37,882 bases of DNA, taken from contig JAFXEX010000007.1 of NCBI GenBank assembly GCA_017520825.1, forward strand, positions 1-37,882. The letters are read 5' to 3'. This stretch comes from Clostridia bacterium. GTDB taxonomy: Bacteria; Bacillota; Clostridia; Oscillospirales; SIG627. This document shows, piece by piece, positions 28,526 to 37,437 of the stretch (the first letter of the stretch is position 1; each line of letters opens with the position of its first letter). The notes under the pieces are model-generated. The model ran no database searches and was not told where the DNA came from. It saw only the letters and a program-made list of their open reading frames with translations. A program made the position numbers and the translations under genes.

Positions 28526-29905
28526 ATGAATTTTGACGTCATAATAATCGGTGCAGGACCGGGTGGTATATTTTCAGCCTTTGAGCTGACAAAATTAAAT
28601 CCAAGAATTAAAATAGCTATATTCGAAACGGGAAATTCTCTGGAAAAGAGAAAATGCGCCATAGACGGCAAAAAGGTAAAGACCTGTATCGGTTGTAAGA
28701 CCTGCGCTATAATGAACGGCTTCGGTGGCGCAGGCGCCTTCTCCGACGGAAAATATAATATAACCAACCAATTCGGTGGAACTCTCCACGAGTATATCGG
28801 CAAGAACGAGGCGCTTGACCTTATGCGCTACGTAGACGAGATAAATCTGTCCCACGGTGGCGAGGGCACCAGACTCTTTTCTACGGCAAATTCCGAGTTC
28901 AAGAAAATCTGCGTACAGAACGGACTTCACCTTCTTGACGCGTCCGTAAGACATCTTGGAACCGATATAAACTACAAGGTGCTTGAAAACCTTTACGCTG
29001 AGCTTGAAAGCAGGGTGGAATTTTTCTTCAACACCCCCGTTGAAAAGGTGAAAAAGGCTGACGGTGGTTACACCGTGGTCACTCCCAAGGGTGAATATTT
29101 CGCCAAGGAATGTATAATTTCGGCAGGCAGAAGTGGAAGCAAGTGGATGGAGGAGGTCTGCCGTGACCTTGATATCCCCACTAAATCCAACCGAGTTGAC
29201 ATCGGCGTAAGAGTTGAGCTTCCCGCCGAGGTGTTCTCCCATATTACCGACAAGCTCTACGAGAGTAAAATAGTATACCGTACCGAGAAGTTTCAGGACC
29301 TTGTGCGCACCTTCTGTATGAATCCCAAGGGCGCCGTGGTAAACGAAAACACCAACGGCATCGTAACGGTTAACGGTCACAGCTACGAGGACCCTGCCCT
29401 TCAGACCGAGAATACCAACTTTGCCCTCCTGGTAAGCAAGCACTTTTCAGAGCCCTTCAAGGACTCCAACGGCTACGGCGAAAGTATAGTAAAGCTTTCC
29501 AATATGCTTGGTGGAGGCGTTATAGTTCAGCGCTTCGGTGACCTTATCAGAGGTCAGCGCTCCACTCCCAGCCGTATTGAAGAGGCGTTTATTACCCCCA
29601 CTCTTATGGCAACTCCAGGTGACTTGAGCCTTGTTATGCCAAAGAGAATTCTTGACGGCATTATCGAGATGATATACGCTCTCGACAAAATTGCGCCCGG
29701 CACGGCAAACGACGACACCCTGCTTTACGGCGTTGAGGTCAAATTCTACAATATGGAGGTAGAGATAAATAATCACCTCGAAACCACTCACCCAGGACTT
29801 TACGTTATCGGTGACTGCTCGGGCGTAACTCACTCACTCTCCCACGCATCTGCGTCAGGCGTATTCGTAGCAAGAGATATCGTTGAAAGATACGAGAAGG
29901 CATAA
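28526..29905 (+). CDS. FAD-dependent oxidoreductase, COG2509-like
   Basis: 459 residues. The FAD site is DVIIIGAGPGGIFSAFEL (4-21). A Cys cluster C54, C57, C60 in TCIGCKTC is followed by NGFGGAGAFSDGKYN, the hallmark of the COG2509 group (uncharacterised FAD-dependent dehydrogenases). Later motifs are ISAGRSGSKWM, RVDIGVRVELP and the C-terminal YVIGDCSGVTHSLSHASASGV, which closes the FAD site. The substrate is unknown. The three cysteines could bind metal or act in redox, but this is not shown. It has its own promoter and terminator (29911-29940), thus monocistronic. Confidence 0.9.
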   Translation: MNFDVIIIGAGPGGIFSAFELTKLNPRIKIAIFETGNSLEKRKCAIDGKKVKTCIGCKTCAIMNGFGGAGAFSDGKYNITNQFGGTLHEYIGKNEALDLMRYVDEINLSHGGEGTRLFSTANSEFKKICVQNGLHLLDASVRHLGTDINYKVLENLYAELESRVEFFFNTPVEKVKKADGGYTVVTPKGEYFAKECIISAGRSGSKWMEEVCRDLDIPTKSNRVDIGVRVELPAEVFSHITDKLYESKIVYRTEKFQDLVRTFCMNPKGAVVNENTNGIVTVNGHSYEDPALQTENTNFALLVSKHFSEPFKDSNGYGESIVKLSNMLGGGVIVQRFGDLIRGQRSTPSRIEEAFITPTLMATPGDLSLVMPKRILDGIIEMIYALDKIAPGTANDDTLLYGVEVKFYNMEVEINNHLETTHPGLYVIGDCSGVTHSLSHASASGVFVARDIVERYEKA

Positions 29906-29910
29906 AAAAT

Positions 29911-29940
29911 CGGTAGAGCTTACGGCTCTACCGTTTTTTT
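29911..29940 (+). terminator. Intrinsic terminator of the FAD-dependent protein gene
   Basis: CGGTAGAGC (29911-29919) pairs with GCTCTACCG (29925-29933), loop TTACG, followed by seven T residues. Confidence 0.93.
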
Positions 29941-30217
29941 AAATGCAGAATTAAGAATGCAGAATGCATGTGCGGGGGATTTTTTCCGAGTAGCGAATTA
30001 GCGAATCGAGCAAAAATTCAAGCCATACAGGGAACGAAACCCGAACAGTGTGTGAGGGTGCAGTGAGTCGGAGAATTATGGATAATTTCCTTCGGAAATT
30101 TCCAATCAAAGAAGATTTGCAAAGCAAATCAACCTTAACTCCCGAAGGGAATATAACTTGCCGTAAGGCAAATATAACTTCCAAAGGAAATATAACTGCG
30201 AAGCAATATAACTGCAC
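29941..30217 (+). repeat. Array G: leader, unique 110-bp module, core and hairpin array downstream of clpX
   Basis: AATGCAGAATTAAGAATGCA leader (29941-29968), then a GC-richer module (about 29969-30080, with GGGGGATTTTTTCC, GCGAATTAGCGAATC and GTGTGTGAGGGTGCAGTGAG). The core follows (AATTTCC/GGAAATT, CCAATCAAAG, GATTTGC/GCAAATC, AACCTTAA). Hairpins TCCC, TTGCC, TTCC and TGC have ATATAAC spacers at 30151, 30172, 30190 and 30206, and GCACAAAATGC ends 8 nt from the clpX stop. It fills the 320-bp gap. Confidence 0.83.
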
Positions 30218-30225
30218 AAAATGCC

Positions 30226-31455
30226 TTACTTTACAAGCGCTTTTCTTGTCTTATCAACGCAGGCTTTGGTTATAATCAGCTCTCTGGCGTTTTTATCAGA
30301 GGGCAGGGAATACATATATTCCAGCATAATGCCCTCCATAATAGAGCGAAGTCCTCGGGCACCGGTGTTGTTTTCAACAGCCTTCTTTGCAATGGTCTCA
30401 AGTGCGTCCTTCTTGAAGGAAAGCTTGATGCCGTCCATCTCGAAAAGCTTCTGATACTGCTTTACAAGGCTGTTCTTGGGCTCGGTGAGAATTCTCACGA
30501 AGGCTTCCTCGTCAAGAGGGTCGAGAGTCACTATCATAGGTATTCTTCCCACGATTTCGGGGATAAGACCGTACTTTACAAGGTCGTGAGACTCAAGCTT
30601 TTTAAGGACGTTGTCCTTCTTCTTGTCGGCTTTGGTCTGTACGTTTCCGCCAAATCCCATTGTCTGCTTACCGGTTCTTGCCTCTATAATCTGCTCTATT
30701 CCGTCAAAAGCACCACCACAGATGAAGAGAATGTTGGATGTGTCTATCTGAATAAATTCCTGATTGGGATGCTTTCTTCCACCCTGAGGAGGAACGTTGG
30801 AAACGGTGCCCTCAAGAATTTTCAGAAGCGCCTGCTGAACGCCCTCACCCGACACGTCACGGGTAATGGAACGGTTTTCGCTTCTGCGTGATATTTTATC
30901 TATTTCGTCAATGTAAATAATGCCCTTTTCGGCACGCTCGATGTCGAAGTCGGCTGCCTGAATAAGACGGAGCAATATATTCTCTACGTCCTCACCCACG
31001 TAGCCTGCCTCGGTGAGAGTGGTAGCGTCTGCAATGGCAAAGGGAACCTTCAGCGTTTTTGCAAGGGTCTGTGCAAGGTAGGTTTTACCCACACCCGTTG
31101 AGCCAAGGAGAAGCACGTTACTCTTCTGTATCTCAACGCCGTTGTCCTCGTCCTTCTTCTGCAAAATTCTCTTGTAGTGGTTGTAGACTGCAACCGAGAG
31201 AGTTATTTTCGCATCGTCCTGACCGATTACGTATTCGTCAAGGCTCTTTTTAATCTCCGAGGGCTTGGGAAGGGTAGCCAGGCTCAACTCGTCGTCACGG
31301 AATTCGCCTTCCTCTGCATCCGAAAATATCATAGAGCAGAATTCGGTACAGTTACGGCAAATCTTTACTCCGTCGGGTCCCTGCACCAGAGGTCCTACCA
31401 CCTCTTCTGTATTTTTGCAAAAAGAACAAACGTTATTGTTGTTTTTCTCTGACAT
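30226..31455 (-). CDS. clpX: ClpX, ATPase subunit of the Clp protease
   Basis: 409 residues. The N-terminal zinc domain has C10, C13, C33 and C36. The AAA+ module has Walker A GSTGVGKT (118-125), Walker [11 protein letters not shown] and the [26 protein letters not shown] pore and sensor region. The C-terminal small domain contains [14 protein letters not shown]. The GFGG pore loop is preserved in MGFGGNV. As a hexamer it unfolds substrates and feeds them to ClpP. It follows clpP by 51 nt with a strong hairpin (31472-31497) in the gap. Downstream (30217 and below) is array G. Confidence 0.98.
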   Translation of the reverse strand: MSEKNNNNVCSFCKNTEEVVGPLVQGPDGVKICRNCTEFCSMIFSDAEEGEFRDDELSLATLPKPSEIKKSLDEYVIGQDDAKITLSVAVYNHYKRILQKKDEDNGVEIQKSNVLLLGSTGVGKTYLAQTLAKTLKVPFAIADATTLTEAGYVGEDVENILLRLIQAADFDIERAEKGIIYIDEIDKISRRSENRSITRDVSGEGVQQALLKILEGTVSNVPPQGGRKHPNQEFIQIDTSNILFICGGAFDGIEQIIEARTGKQTMGFGGNVQTKADKKKDNVLKKLESHDLVKYGLIPEIVGRIPMIVTLDPLDEEAFVRILTEPKNSLVKQYQKLFEMDGIKLSFKKDALETIAKKAVENNTGARGLRSIMEGIMLEYMYSLPSDKNARELIITKACVDKTRKALVK

Positions 31456-31471
31456 AATTACCTCGTAAAAT

Positions 31472-31497
31472 AGCCGTCCGTCATTTGACGGACGGCT
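31472..31497 (-). terminator. 12-bp perfect hairpin between clpP and clpX (attenuator/processing)
   Basis: AGCCGTCCGTCA (31472-31483) pairs perfectly with TGACGGACGGCT (31486-31497), minimal loop TT. On the minus strand only ATTTT follows, so it should allow partial read-through to clpX or protect the upstream mRNA. Confidence 0.65.
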
Positions 31498-31506
31498 TTG
31501 AAATTA

Positions 31507-32091
31507 CTATATTCTCTTATCAATAACCTTATCAATAAGTCCGTATTCAACAGCCTGGGCGCTGGTCATGAAGTTATCGCGCTCGGTATCAAGCTCGATT
31601 TGTGAAATATCCTTGCCCGTTACCTCTGCGAGAATTCTGTTCATATTATTTCTTATGCGAAGGATGTGGTCTGCGTGAATTTTAATATCACTTGCCTGTC
31701 CCTGCATACCGCCAAGGGGCTGATGTATCATAATTTCACTGTAGGGGAGAGCGAAGCGCTTACCCTTAGTTCCGGCTGCAAGGAGAAATGCGCCCATACT
31801 TGCTGCCATACCGATACAGATGGTTGACACGTCGCACTTGATGAAGTTCATCGTGTCGTAAATCGCCATTCCCGCGCTGATAGAGCCACCGGGAGAGTTG
31901 ATGTAAAGGCTGATATCCTTATCGGGGTCCTGAGCCTCAAGATAGAGAAGCTGAGCAACCACCAGAGTGGCAGTAGCGTCGTTCACCTCATCGGCAAGAA
32001 ATATAATTCTGTCGTTGAGTAGTCTTGAATAGATGTCAAAAGAGCGTTCACCCCGTGACGTCTGCTCTAAAACCATTGGTACAAGTGGCAT
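31507..32091 (-). CDS. clpP: ClpP, proteolytic subunit of the Clp protease
   Basis: 194 residues, serine peptidase. The catalytic triad is visible: Ser98 in GMAASMGA, His123 in MIHQPLGG and Asp172. The N-terminal [25 protein letters not shown] is typical and forms the axial loops. It assembles in two heptamer rings and works with ClpX encoded next. It is preceded by tig (38-nt gap), which gives the common tig-clpP-clpX order. Confidence 0.98.
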   Translation of the reverse strand: MPLVPMVLEQTSRGERSFDIYSRLLNDRIIFLADEVNDATATLVVAQLLYLEAQDPDKDISLYINSPGGSISAGMAIYDTMNFIKCDVSTICIGMAASMGAFLLAAGTKGKRFALPYSEIMIHQPLGGMQGQASDIKIHADHILRIRNNMNRILAEVTGKDISQIELDTERDNFMTSAQAVEYGLIDKVIDKRI

Positions 32092-32129
32092 ATGTTTTCC
32101 TCCTTTGGAACTTGGTATTGGGGATTGAA

Positions 32130-33659
32130 TTATTCAGCGTCTGCCTTCTTAGCAGGAGCCTTCTTGGTGGTAGTCTTCTTGGCAGGAGCCTTTTCACCGT
32201 CAGCAGCCTTAGTGGTAGTCTTCTTGGCTGTAGTCTTCTTAGCGGGAGCCTTTTCAGCATCTGCCTTCTTTTCACCCTCTGCCTTCTTGGTAGTTGTCTT
32301 CTTGGCAGGAGCCTTTTCACCGTCGTCAGCCTTAGCAGTTGTCTTCTTGGCAGTGGTCTTCTTGGCAGGAGCCTTCTTTTCACCCTCGGTAATCTTAGCG
32401 TTTTCCTTTACGAGAGCGATAGCCTTGTTAACTGCAACGTCGCGAGACAGCATATCTGCTGAAATGGAAGCCTTGATCTTTTCAACGTCAAGCTTGTACA
32501 TATCTGCAAGCTTTGCGTATTCTGCGTCAAGCTCCTCGTCGGTAGCCTTGATGCCCTCAAGCTCAACTATCTTTTCAAGAGCAAGCTGAAGCTTAACCTG
32601 GCTTTCAGCCTGAGGTCTGAACTGCTCCTTGAAGTTTTCCATAGTCATACCGGTATACTTCATGTACATTTCCATTGAGATACCCTGTGACTGCATTCTG
32701 TAGGAGTAGTCCTCAATGAGATGCTCAACCTCGTTCTCGAACATACATTCGGGAATGTCTGCCTCAACTGCGTCAACGAGAGCAAGCTTAAGCTGAGCGT
32801 CAACGTCGTTTTCAGCCATATCGGCATATCTCTTTTCTATGTTTGCCCTAACGTCGGCAGTATATTCAGCAAGAGTATCAAATTCTGATACGTCCTTTGC
32901 AAATTCGTCGTCAAGAGCAGGAAGCTCCTTAACCTCAAGCTTGTGAAGCTTGCAGGCAAATACTGCAGCCTTACCCTTAAGGTCCTCTGCGTGATACTCC
33001 TCGGGGAAGGTAACGTTTACGTCGAACTCGTCACCAACGCTGTGACCGATAATCTGGTCCTCAAAGCCGGGGATAAATGAGCCTGAACCAAGCTCAAGCT
33101 TGTGTCCCTCGTCCTTACCACCGTCGAATGCAACGCCGTCAACTGTGCCAAGGTAGTCTATTGTGGCGAAGTCGCCCTTTTCTGCAGGTCTTTCAACCTC
33201 AACCATGCGTGAAGCTCTCTCGCGAGCGTGCATAATCTCGTGGTCAACGTCCTCGTCTGTAACTGCCTTAACAGTCTTAGTAGCCTCGATACCCTTGTAG
33301 TTCTTAAGAGTTACCTCGGGCTTTACGTAGTAAACTGCAGTAACCTCAACACCCTCGTCGTTGATGTCGCCAACCTCGATTTCGGGACGGCTTACAACGT
33401 CAAGCTTCTTTTCTTCAACAGCCTTTGAAAGCTCCTCGGGAAGAATGTCGTTGAGAGCATCCTCGTAGAATACGCCCTTGCCGTACATCTTTTCAATGAT
33501 TCCTCTGGGTGCTTTTCCCTTTCTGAAGCCGGGAACTGTGATTTTTGAAGCATTCTTCTTAAATGCCTTGTTTACTGCTTCGTCAAAATCAGCCTTTGCA
33601 ATAACAAGCTCAAGCTTTACCTGATTCTTTTCCATAGCAGTTACGTTTTTTACGCTCAT
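32130..33659 (-). CDS. tig: Trigger factor with a long lysine-rich C-terminal extension
   Basis: 509 residues; normal trigger factor is about 430. The ribosome-binding signature GFRKGKAP is at 44-51. An FKBP-type PPIase domain (about 155-245: [33 protein letters not shown]) and the C-terminal chaperone helices follow. Residues 425-509 are an extra tail of Ala-Pro-Ala-Lys-Lys-Thr-Thr repeats, resembling histone H1 or the tails of some actinobacterial proteins. The tail is strongly basic and surely disordered; it may bind RNA, DNA or ribosomes. The DNA of the tail (32133-32387) is repetitive and could vary in length. The start has AGGAGG (33666-33671). The promoter is at 33724-33751. Confidence 0.96.
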   Translation of the reverse strand: MSVKNVTAMEKNQVKLELVIAKADFDEAVNKAFKKNASKITVPGFRKGKAPRGIIEKMYGKGVFYEDALNDILPEELSKAVEEKKLDVVSRPEIEVGDINDEGVEVTAVYYVKPEVTLKNYKGIEATKTVKAVTDEDVDHEIMHARERASRMVEVERPAEKGDFATIDYLGTVDGVAFDGGKDEGHKLELGSGSFIPGFEDQIIGHSVGDEFDVNVTFPEEYHAEDLKGKAAVFACKLHKLEVKELPALDDEFAKDVSEFDTLAEYTADVRANIEKRYADMAENDVDAQLKLALVDAVEADIPECMFENEVEHLIEDYSYRMQSQGISMEMYMKYTGMTMENFKEQFRPQAESQVKLQLALEKIVELEGIKATDEELDAEYAKLADMYKLDVEKIKASISADMLSRDVAVNKAIALVKENAKITEGEKKAPAKKTTAKKTTAKADDGEKAPAKKTTTKKAEGEKKADAEKAPAKKTTAKKTTTKAADGEKAPAKKTTTKKAPAKKADAE

Positions 33660-33723
33660 TTTTGTCCTCCTGTTATACGTATATTATTATATACATATAC
33701 TTTTACATTTTTATTCATACTAT

Positions 33724-33751
33724 ATTTTATACGAAATACTGAATTTGTCAA
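33724..33751 (-). promoter_or_regulatory. tig: Sigma-A promoter of tig-clpP-clpX
   Basis: Minus strand: TTGACA (33746-33751), 16 nt, TAAAAT (33724-33729). The leader is about 60 nt and very AT-rich. No CtsR-type direct repeat (GGTCAAA heptads) is seen. Confidence 0.75.
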
Positions 33752-33775
33752 GTATATAGCTTAAAAAAATTTAAT

Positions 33776-34474
33776 TTAGTTCACTCTTACGGGTGTAAAA
33801 TGTCTGAAATCGGCAGATATAAGCTCAAGCTCAACTCCACCTGCCCGCTTTATCAACTGATTTTCACGCACTCCGTGAAGATGTCCGTAGTAAAGGCGTT
33901 TTACGTTGTGTCGCACCAGCACCTCCAGAATGGGTGAGGTCTCGTCACCGGGCAGTAAAACGGGGTAGTGGGAAAAGGCAACTATCTCACGACTGCCGTC
34001 GTTCAGCTTTTCGGCTTCCTTCAGGGATAGCTCAAAGCGAAGCGCCTCTCTTGCGATTATCTTTCTGTCCTGCTCCGAGGGTGATGACTCACAGCTCCAC
34101 CCACGTGACCCGCAGACGATAATATTTTCTGCAACCGTTGCCGAATTGTGAAGGAAGGATATGGAATCAAAGGAATACTTCTCCGTGAATTCCTTCAGCT
34201 TCTTCATGCTCTGCCACCAATAATCGTGATTGCCCTTCATAATGATTTTCTTGCCGTTTAAATTGTTTATGAAGCGAAAATCCTCAATTGCCTCATCAAT
34301 ACTCATTGCCCAGGAAATATCTCCCGGTACAACCACGGTGTCCTCATTAAGCACCATGTAGTTCCAATATTCCTTCAGCCTTTCGGCGTGGTTCTCCCAT
34401 TGAGAGCCGAAAACGTCCATGGGCTTGTTTGTCGAAAAGGACAAATGCAAGTCCGCTAAAGTATATACAGCCAT
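33776..34474 (-). CDS. Calcineurin-like metallophosphoesterase
   Basis: 232 residues. All metal-binding motifs are present: D8 and H10 in LADLHLS, D52 in PGDISWAMS, the N82-H83-D84 motif in MKGNHDYWW, H in FSHYPVL and GHLHG near the C-terminus. The HDYWW and GDISWA wording matches the small COG1768-type family of predicted phosphohydrolases; the substrate is unknown. The RBS is AAGGAAAGGA. It diverges from the DUF1540 gene and is followed by the tig promoter with no clear terminator. Confidence 0.9.
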   Translation of the reverse strand: MAVYTLADLHLSFSTNKPMDVFGSQWENHAERLKEYWNYMVLNEDTVVVPGDISWAMSIDEAIEDFRFINNLNGKKIIMKGNHDYWWQSMKKLKEFTEKYSFDSISFLHNSATVAENIIVCGSRGWSCESSPSEQDRKIIAREALRFELSLKEAEKLNDGSREIVAFSHYPVLLPGDETSPILEVLVRHNVKRLYYGHLHGVRENQLIKRAGGVELELISADFRHFTPVRVN

Positions 34475-34544
34475 AAATTGTCCTTTCCTTAAATAATTTT
34501 CTCCTTTACGGGTACACTAACAGTGTTGAAAGGAGGAGTGAAGA

Positions 34545-34730
34545 ATGAGTGATTGTAAAACAAAGGGCTGTGGCACAAAGCATAACGAAGGCATCACCTG
34601 TATGGTAAAGAACTGTGCTTACCACGACGGCGAGTGCTATTGCGACGCCAAGGAAATCAGCGTAGGTCCTTCTCACGCAAACACAAGCGCCGATACTATC
34701 TGCGCTACCTTTAAGCCCAGAGCTAACTAA
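34545..34730 (+). CDS. Small cysteine-rich DUF1540 protein
   Basis: 61 residues with cysteines at 4, 9, 19, 24, 31, 33 and 53. The core ITCMVKNCAYHDGECYCDAK, then ISVG and the final TICATFKP, is the DUF1540 pattern. The cysteines suggest a metal-binding site; the function is unknown. A strong RBS, AAAGGAGG, precedes the ATG. A small palindrome, ACACT/AGTGT (34514-34526), lies just upstream. Its TAA overlaps the stop codon of the convergent thrC gene (shared bases 34727-34730), so no room for a terminator exists between them. Confidence 0.9.
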   Translation: MSDCKTKGCGTKHNEGITCMVKNCAYHDGECYCDAKEISVGPSHANTSADTICATFKPRAN

Positions 34731-36205
34731 AATTTAAGTACCTCGTCAGCCATTTCGGTTTTTTCGATAGATTTATCGAACCTTATCCGCTTCTCGTGTA
34801 GCTTTACAAGGGGAAGCGGAATTTCTTTTCCCGAAAGGGCTTCAAGCTCCTCGGGAGCAAGCACTGCCTCAAGCTCACACTTCTTGCCAAGGGCTTCAAT
34901 TACCGATGAGGCAAACTTGTAGGGGCTTGCAGTTGAAACCACCAGCACCTGCTCGCCGTTTCCTGAGCCGATATATTCCTTTGCGCACTTCATGGCAACT
35001 GCCGTGTGGGTGTCAATGAGATAGCCGTACTTTTCAAAGGTTTCCTTTATAGTTTCAGCCGTTTCTTCTTCCGTAGTAAAGCCTGCGCCAAAGCCTGCTT
35101 TTACTGCGTCCTTCTGCTCGTCGGAAAGAACGTACTTGCCCTCGTTTTTAAGAGCCGTCATATAGTCTGCCGTGCCTTCCTCACCTGCAATGAGGCTGAG
35201 AAGTCTTTCAACGTTTGAGGAAACGAGAATGTCCATAGAGGGACTGATGGTGGTGTAGAACTCACGGTTCTTGTCGTATACGCCCTTTTCAATAAAATCG
35301 GTAAGCACCGAGTTTTTATTTGAAGCGCAGATAAGCTTCTTTATGGGAAGTCCCATAGCGCGCGCCAGGTGTGCCGCAAAGATGTTACCGAAGTTACCTG
35401 TGGGAACCACCACGCTTATCCGGTCACCAAGCTTTATTCTCTTTGCCTTTACCATATCGCAATAAGCCGAGAAGTAGTATGCTACCTGAGGCACCAGTCT
35501 GCCCCAGTTAATAGAGTTTGCGCTTGAAAGGAAGGTGTTCTTTTCAAGGAGCTTGTGGGCAATTTCCTTTGATGCGAAGATTTCCTTTACACCGGTCTGC
35601 GCATCGTCGAAGTTACCCTTGATAGCAACCACGTTTACGTTGTTGCCCTCCTGGGACGCCATCTGAAGCTTCTGCATTGCGCTGACGCCGTTTTCGGGAT
35701 AGAATACCATAATTCTTATTTTATCTACGTCACGGTAGCCCTCAAGCGCAGCCTTACCCGTGTCACCCGAGGTTGCAACAAGAATGAGCGCGTCGTTTTT
35801 CTCTCCCGTCATTTTCAAGGCTTCGGAGAGGAGCATGGGCATTATCTGAAGCGCCATATCCTTGAAGGCGCAGGTAGGTCCGTGCCACAGCTCAAGCACG
35901 TCTGTCTTTTCGTTGAGAGAATAGACGGGAGCAGCACCACCTACGAAGCGCTCTGCCGAATACGCCTTTTCGCATATCTCGTGAAGAGTCCTTGAATCGT
36001 AGTCGGTGAGGTAAAGTGAAAGCACCTTGAAGGCGCGCTCGCTGTAGGGAGCGTCTACCATAGACCCTATAAAATCAAGGTCGATTTTGGGAATGGAGGT
36101 GGGCATATAAAGTCCACCGTCCTCGGCAAGACCTCTCTTTATTGCTTCTGAAGAGGTAAGATAGTTTTTTGAACCTCTCGTGCTTTTGTACATCAGATTT
36201 TCCAT
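34727..36205 (-). CDS. thrC: Threonine synthase
   Basis: 492 residues, PLP fold-type II enzyme. It makes threonine from O-phosphohomoserine, the last step of the pathway fed by Asd. The PLP lysine is K115 in HGPTCAFKDMALQ. STRG at 8-11, LVATSGDTGKAALEGY and GNFDDAQTGVK are typical of the long bacterial/fungal-type enzyme (about 460-500 residues). The start at 36205 has AAAGGAA about 10 nt upstream and overlaps yraN by 13 nt. Its stop overlaps the DUF1540 stop. Confidence 0.97.
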   Translation of the reverse strand: MENLMYKSTRGSKNYLTSSEAIKRGLAEDGGLYMPTSIPKIDLDFIGSMVDAPYSERAFKVLSLYLTDYDSRTLHEICEKAYSAERFVGGAAPVYSLNEKTDVLELWHGPTCAFKDMALQIMPMLLSEALKMTGEKNDALILVATSGDTGKAALEGYRDVDKIRIMVFYPENGVSAMQKLQMASQEGNNVNVVAIKGNFDDAQTGVKEIFASKEIAHKLLEKNTFLSSANSINWGRLVPQVAYYFSAYCDMVKAKRIKLGDRISVVVPTGNFGNIFAAHLARAMGLPIKKLICASNKNSVLTDFIEKGVYDKNREFYTTISPSMDILVSSNVERLLSLIAGEEGTADYMTALKNEGKYVLSDEQKDAVKAGFGAGFTTEEETAETIKETFEKYGYLIDTHTAVAMKCAKEYIGSGNGEQVLVVSTASPYKFASSVIEALGKKCELEAVLAPEELEALSGKEIPLPLVKLHEKRIRFDKSIEKTEMADEVLKF

Positions 36206-36630
36206 TGAAATTTATTTCCTTTCTCTGCAAAGAATGCATCTTGTATGTGATTTATTTCAGGCTCGTCCCGATTGAGATAAACCTCTATTACGTCAAATCT
36301 GTAATATTCTGCAAGACAGTTGATATTGCGCTTCCTGAAAAGCATATATTCCCTTGCGCAGTCGGTAAGGTTTTTTCGCTTTTTTCGGTCAACGGCTTCA
36401 AGAGGGAGCTTAAAGCTTTCTGCGCAGTCGCTTGCCGTGGTTTTCACCTCTATGAATACTACCATTTCGTTTTTTACGGCTATTATGTCGATTTCGTTCT
36501 TCTTGTGGACCCAATTACGCTCCAGTACGTCGTAGCCCTCGCCCTTGAGATACTCTACTGCAAGCTGTTCACCCCTGTCACCCGTCTTTCTTTTGGGGGT
36601 GCGATTGTCACGGCGCTTAAACAGTATCAT
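36193..36630 (-). CDS. yraN: YraN family predicted nuclease-fold protein (UPF0102)
   Basis: 145 residues. It has the restriction-endonuclease-like core of UPF0102: [12 protein letters not shown] (E21), KKNEIDIIA (D48) and VFIEVKTT (E61, K63), i.e. the E-D-ExK metal site. The cellular role is not settled. It is usually next to rnhB, as here. It overlaps rnhB by 14 nt and thrC by 13 nt. Confidence 0.95.
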   Translation of the reverse strand: MILFKRRDNRTPKRKTGDRGEQLAVEYLKGEGYDVLERNWVHKKNEIDIIAVKNEMVVFIEVKTTASDCAESFKLPLEAVDRKKRKNLTDCAREYMLFRKRNINCLAEYYRFDVIEVYLNRDEPEINHIQDAFFAEKGNKFQWKI

Positions 36631-37222
36631 CGGTGAGAATTTTCTTTAAAAAGCTTCTTCGGTGCTCGGGGCATATTCCGTTTCTGGCTATTGCCTCGTA
36701 ATGCGCCTTGGTGGGATATCCCTTATGTATGGCAAAGGAGTATTCGGGATATTTTTTATCCATTTCAAGACAGTAACGGTCACGGGTAACCTTGGCAAGA
36801 ATGGAGGCTGCCGAAATTGAGGGCACCAGGGCGTCGCCCTTTATTACTGTGGTCACCGGCAGGTCAAAGCCCCTTGCCCGATTGCCGTCGATGAGCAGAT
36901 GCTCAGGGCGTACCGACAGTCCCTCTTCTGCTCGCTTCATTGCAAGCATGGTAGCTCCCAGAATGTTATACTCGTCTATTTCCTCGGGTGAAGCCTCTGC
37001 AATGGAATAGGCAATAGCCTTTTCCTTTATTATTTCAAAAAGCACTTCACGCTTTTTTTCGGATATTTTTTTCGAATCGTTCAAGCCCTCGATGATACAG
37101 CCGTAGGGCAGAATTACTGCCGCGGCTACCACCGGACCTGCAAGAGGTCCTCTGCCTGCCTCGTCAATTCCTGCCGAAACCACGTGAGAGGGCAGGAGAG
37201 TATTGTAAAAAGTCCAATCCAT
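36617..37222 (-). CDS. rnhB: Ribonuclease HII
   Basis: 201 residues from the ATG at 37222, which has AAGGAG 5 nt upstream; the frame to 37246 runs into the repeat array. It removes RNA primers and single ribonucleotides from DNA. Active-site motifs: [18 protein letters not shown] (D20, E21), LLIDGNRA with the third acidic residue, and [13 protein letters not shown]. The length is normal. It comes after rbgA, as in Bacillus (rbgA-rnhB), but array H separates the two. Confidence 0.97.
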   Translation of the reverse strand: MDWTFYNTLLPSHVVSAGIDEAGRGPLAGPVVAAAVILPYGCIIEGLNDSKKISEKKREVLFEIIKEKAIAYSIAEASPEEIDEYNILGATMLAMKRAEEGLSVRPEHLLIDGNRARGFDLPVTTVIKGDALVPSISAASILAKVTRDRYCLEMDKKYPEYSFAIHKGYPTKAHYEAIARNGICPEHRRSFLKKILTDDTV

Positions 37223-37242
37223 TATTTCTCCTTTGTCGATAT

Positions 37243-37437
37243 ACACGCTTTGCGTGTTCGATATATTTTACTTCGTAAAATTCGATATAAACTCGCGATG
37301 CTCGTTTTCGATATGATATAAATCTCGTTGCCGTAAGGCAACATATCGAGTGCATCAGCACATATCGAATCACTCGGGATATATAGAAAATCTCGCACGA
37401 GATTTATATCGAGGAATGATGTGTTACACATCATTCC
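37243..37437. repeat. Array H: bidirectional hairpin array with ATATCGA spacers between rbgA and rnhB
   Basis: Left half, minus orientation: ACACGC/GCGTGT, ATTTTAC/GTAAAAT and one imperfect unit, with TCGATAT spacers at 37258, 37282 and 37308. Right half, plus orientation: GTTGCC/GGCAAC (loop GTAA), GTGC/GCAC, one degenerate unit, and AAATCTCG/CGAGATTT, with ATATCGA at 37343, 37362 and 37406. The terminal hairpin GGAATGATGTG/CACATCATTCC (37413-37437) includes the rbgA stop codon. There is no tandem leader here. Confidence 0.85.

Noticed and set aside
29951..30217. Minus-strand 88-codon frame downstream of clpX
   Set aside because: It consists wholly of array G and its module; no RBS of note.
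33660..33775. CtsR or CIRCE operator before tig
   Set aside because: No GGTCAAA direct repeat and no TTAGCACTC-N9-GAGTGCTAA inverted repeat in this AT-rich gap.
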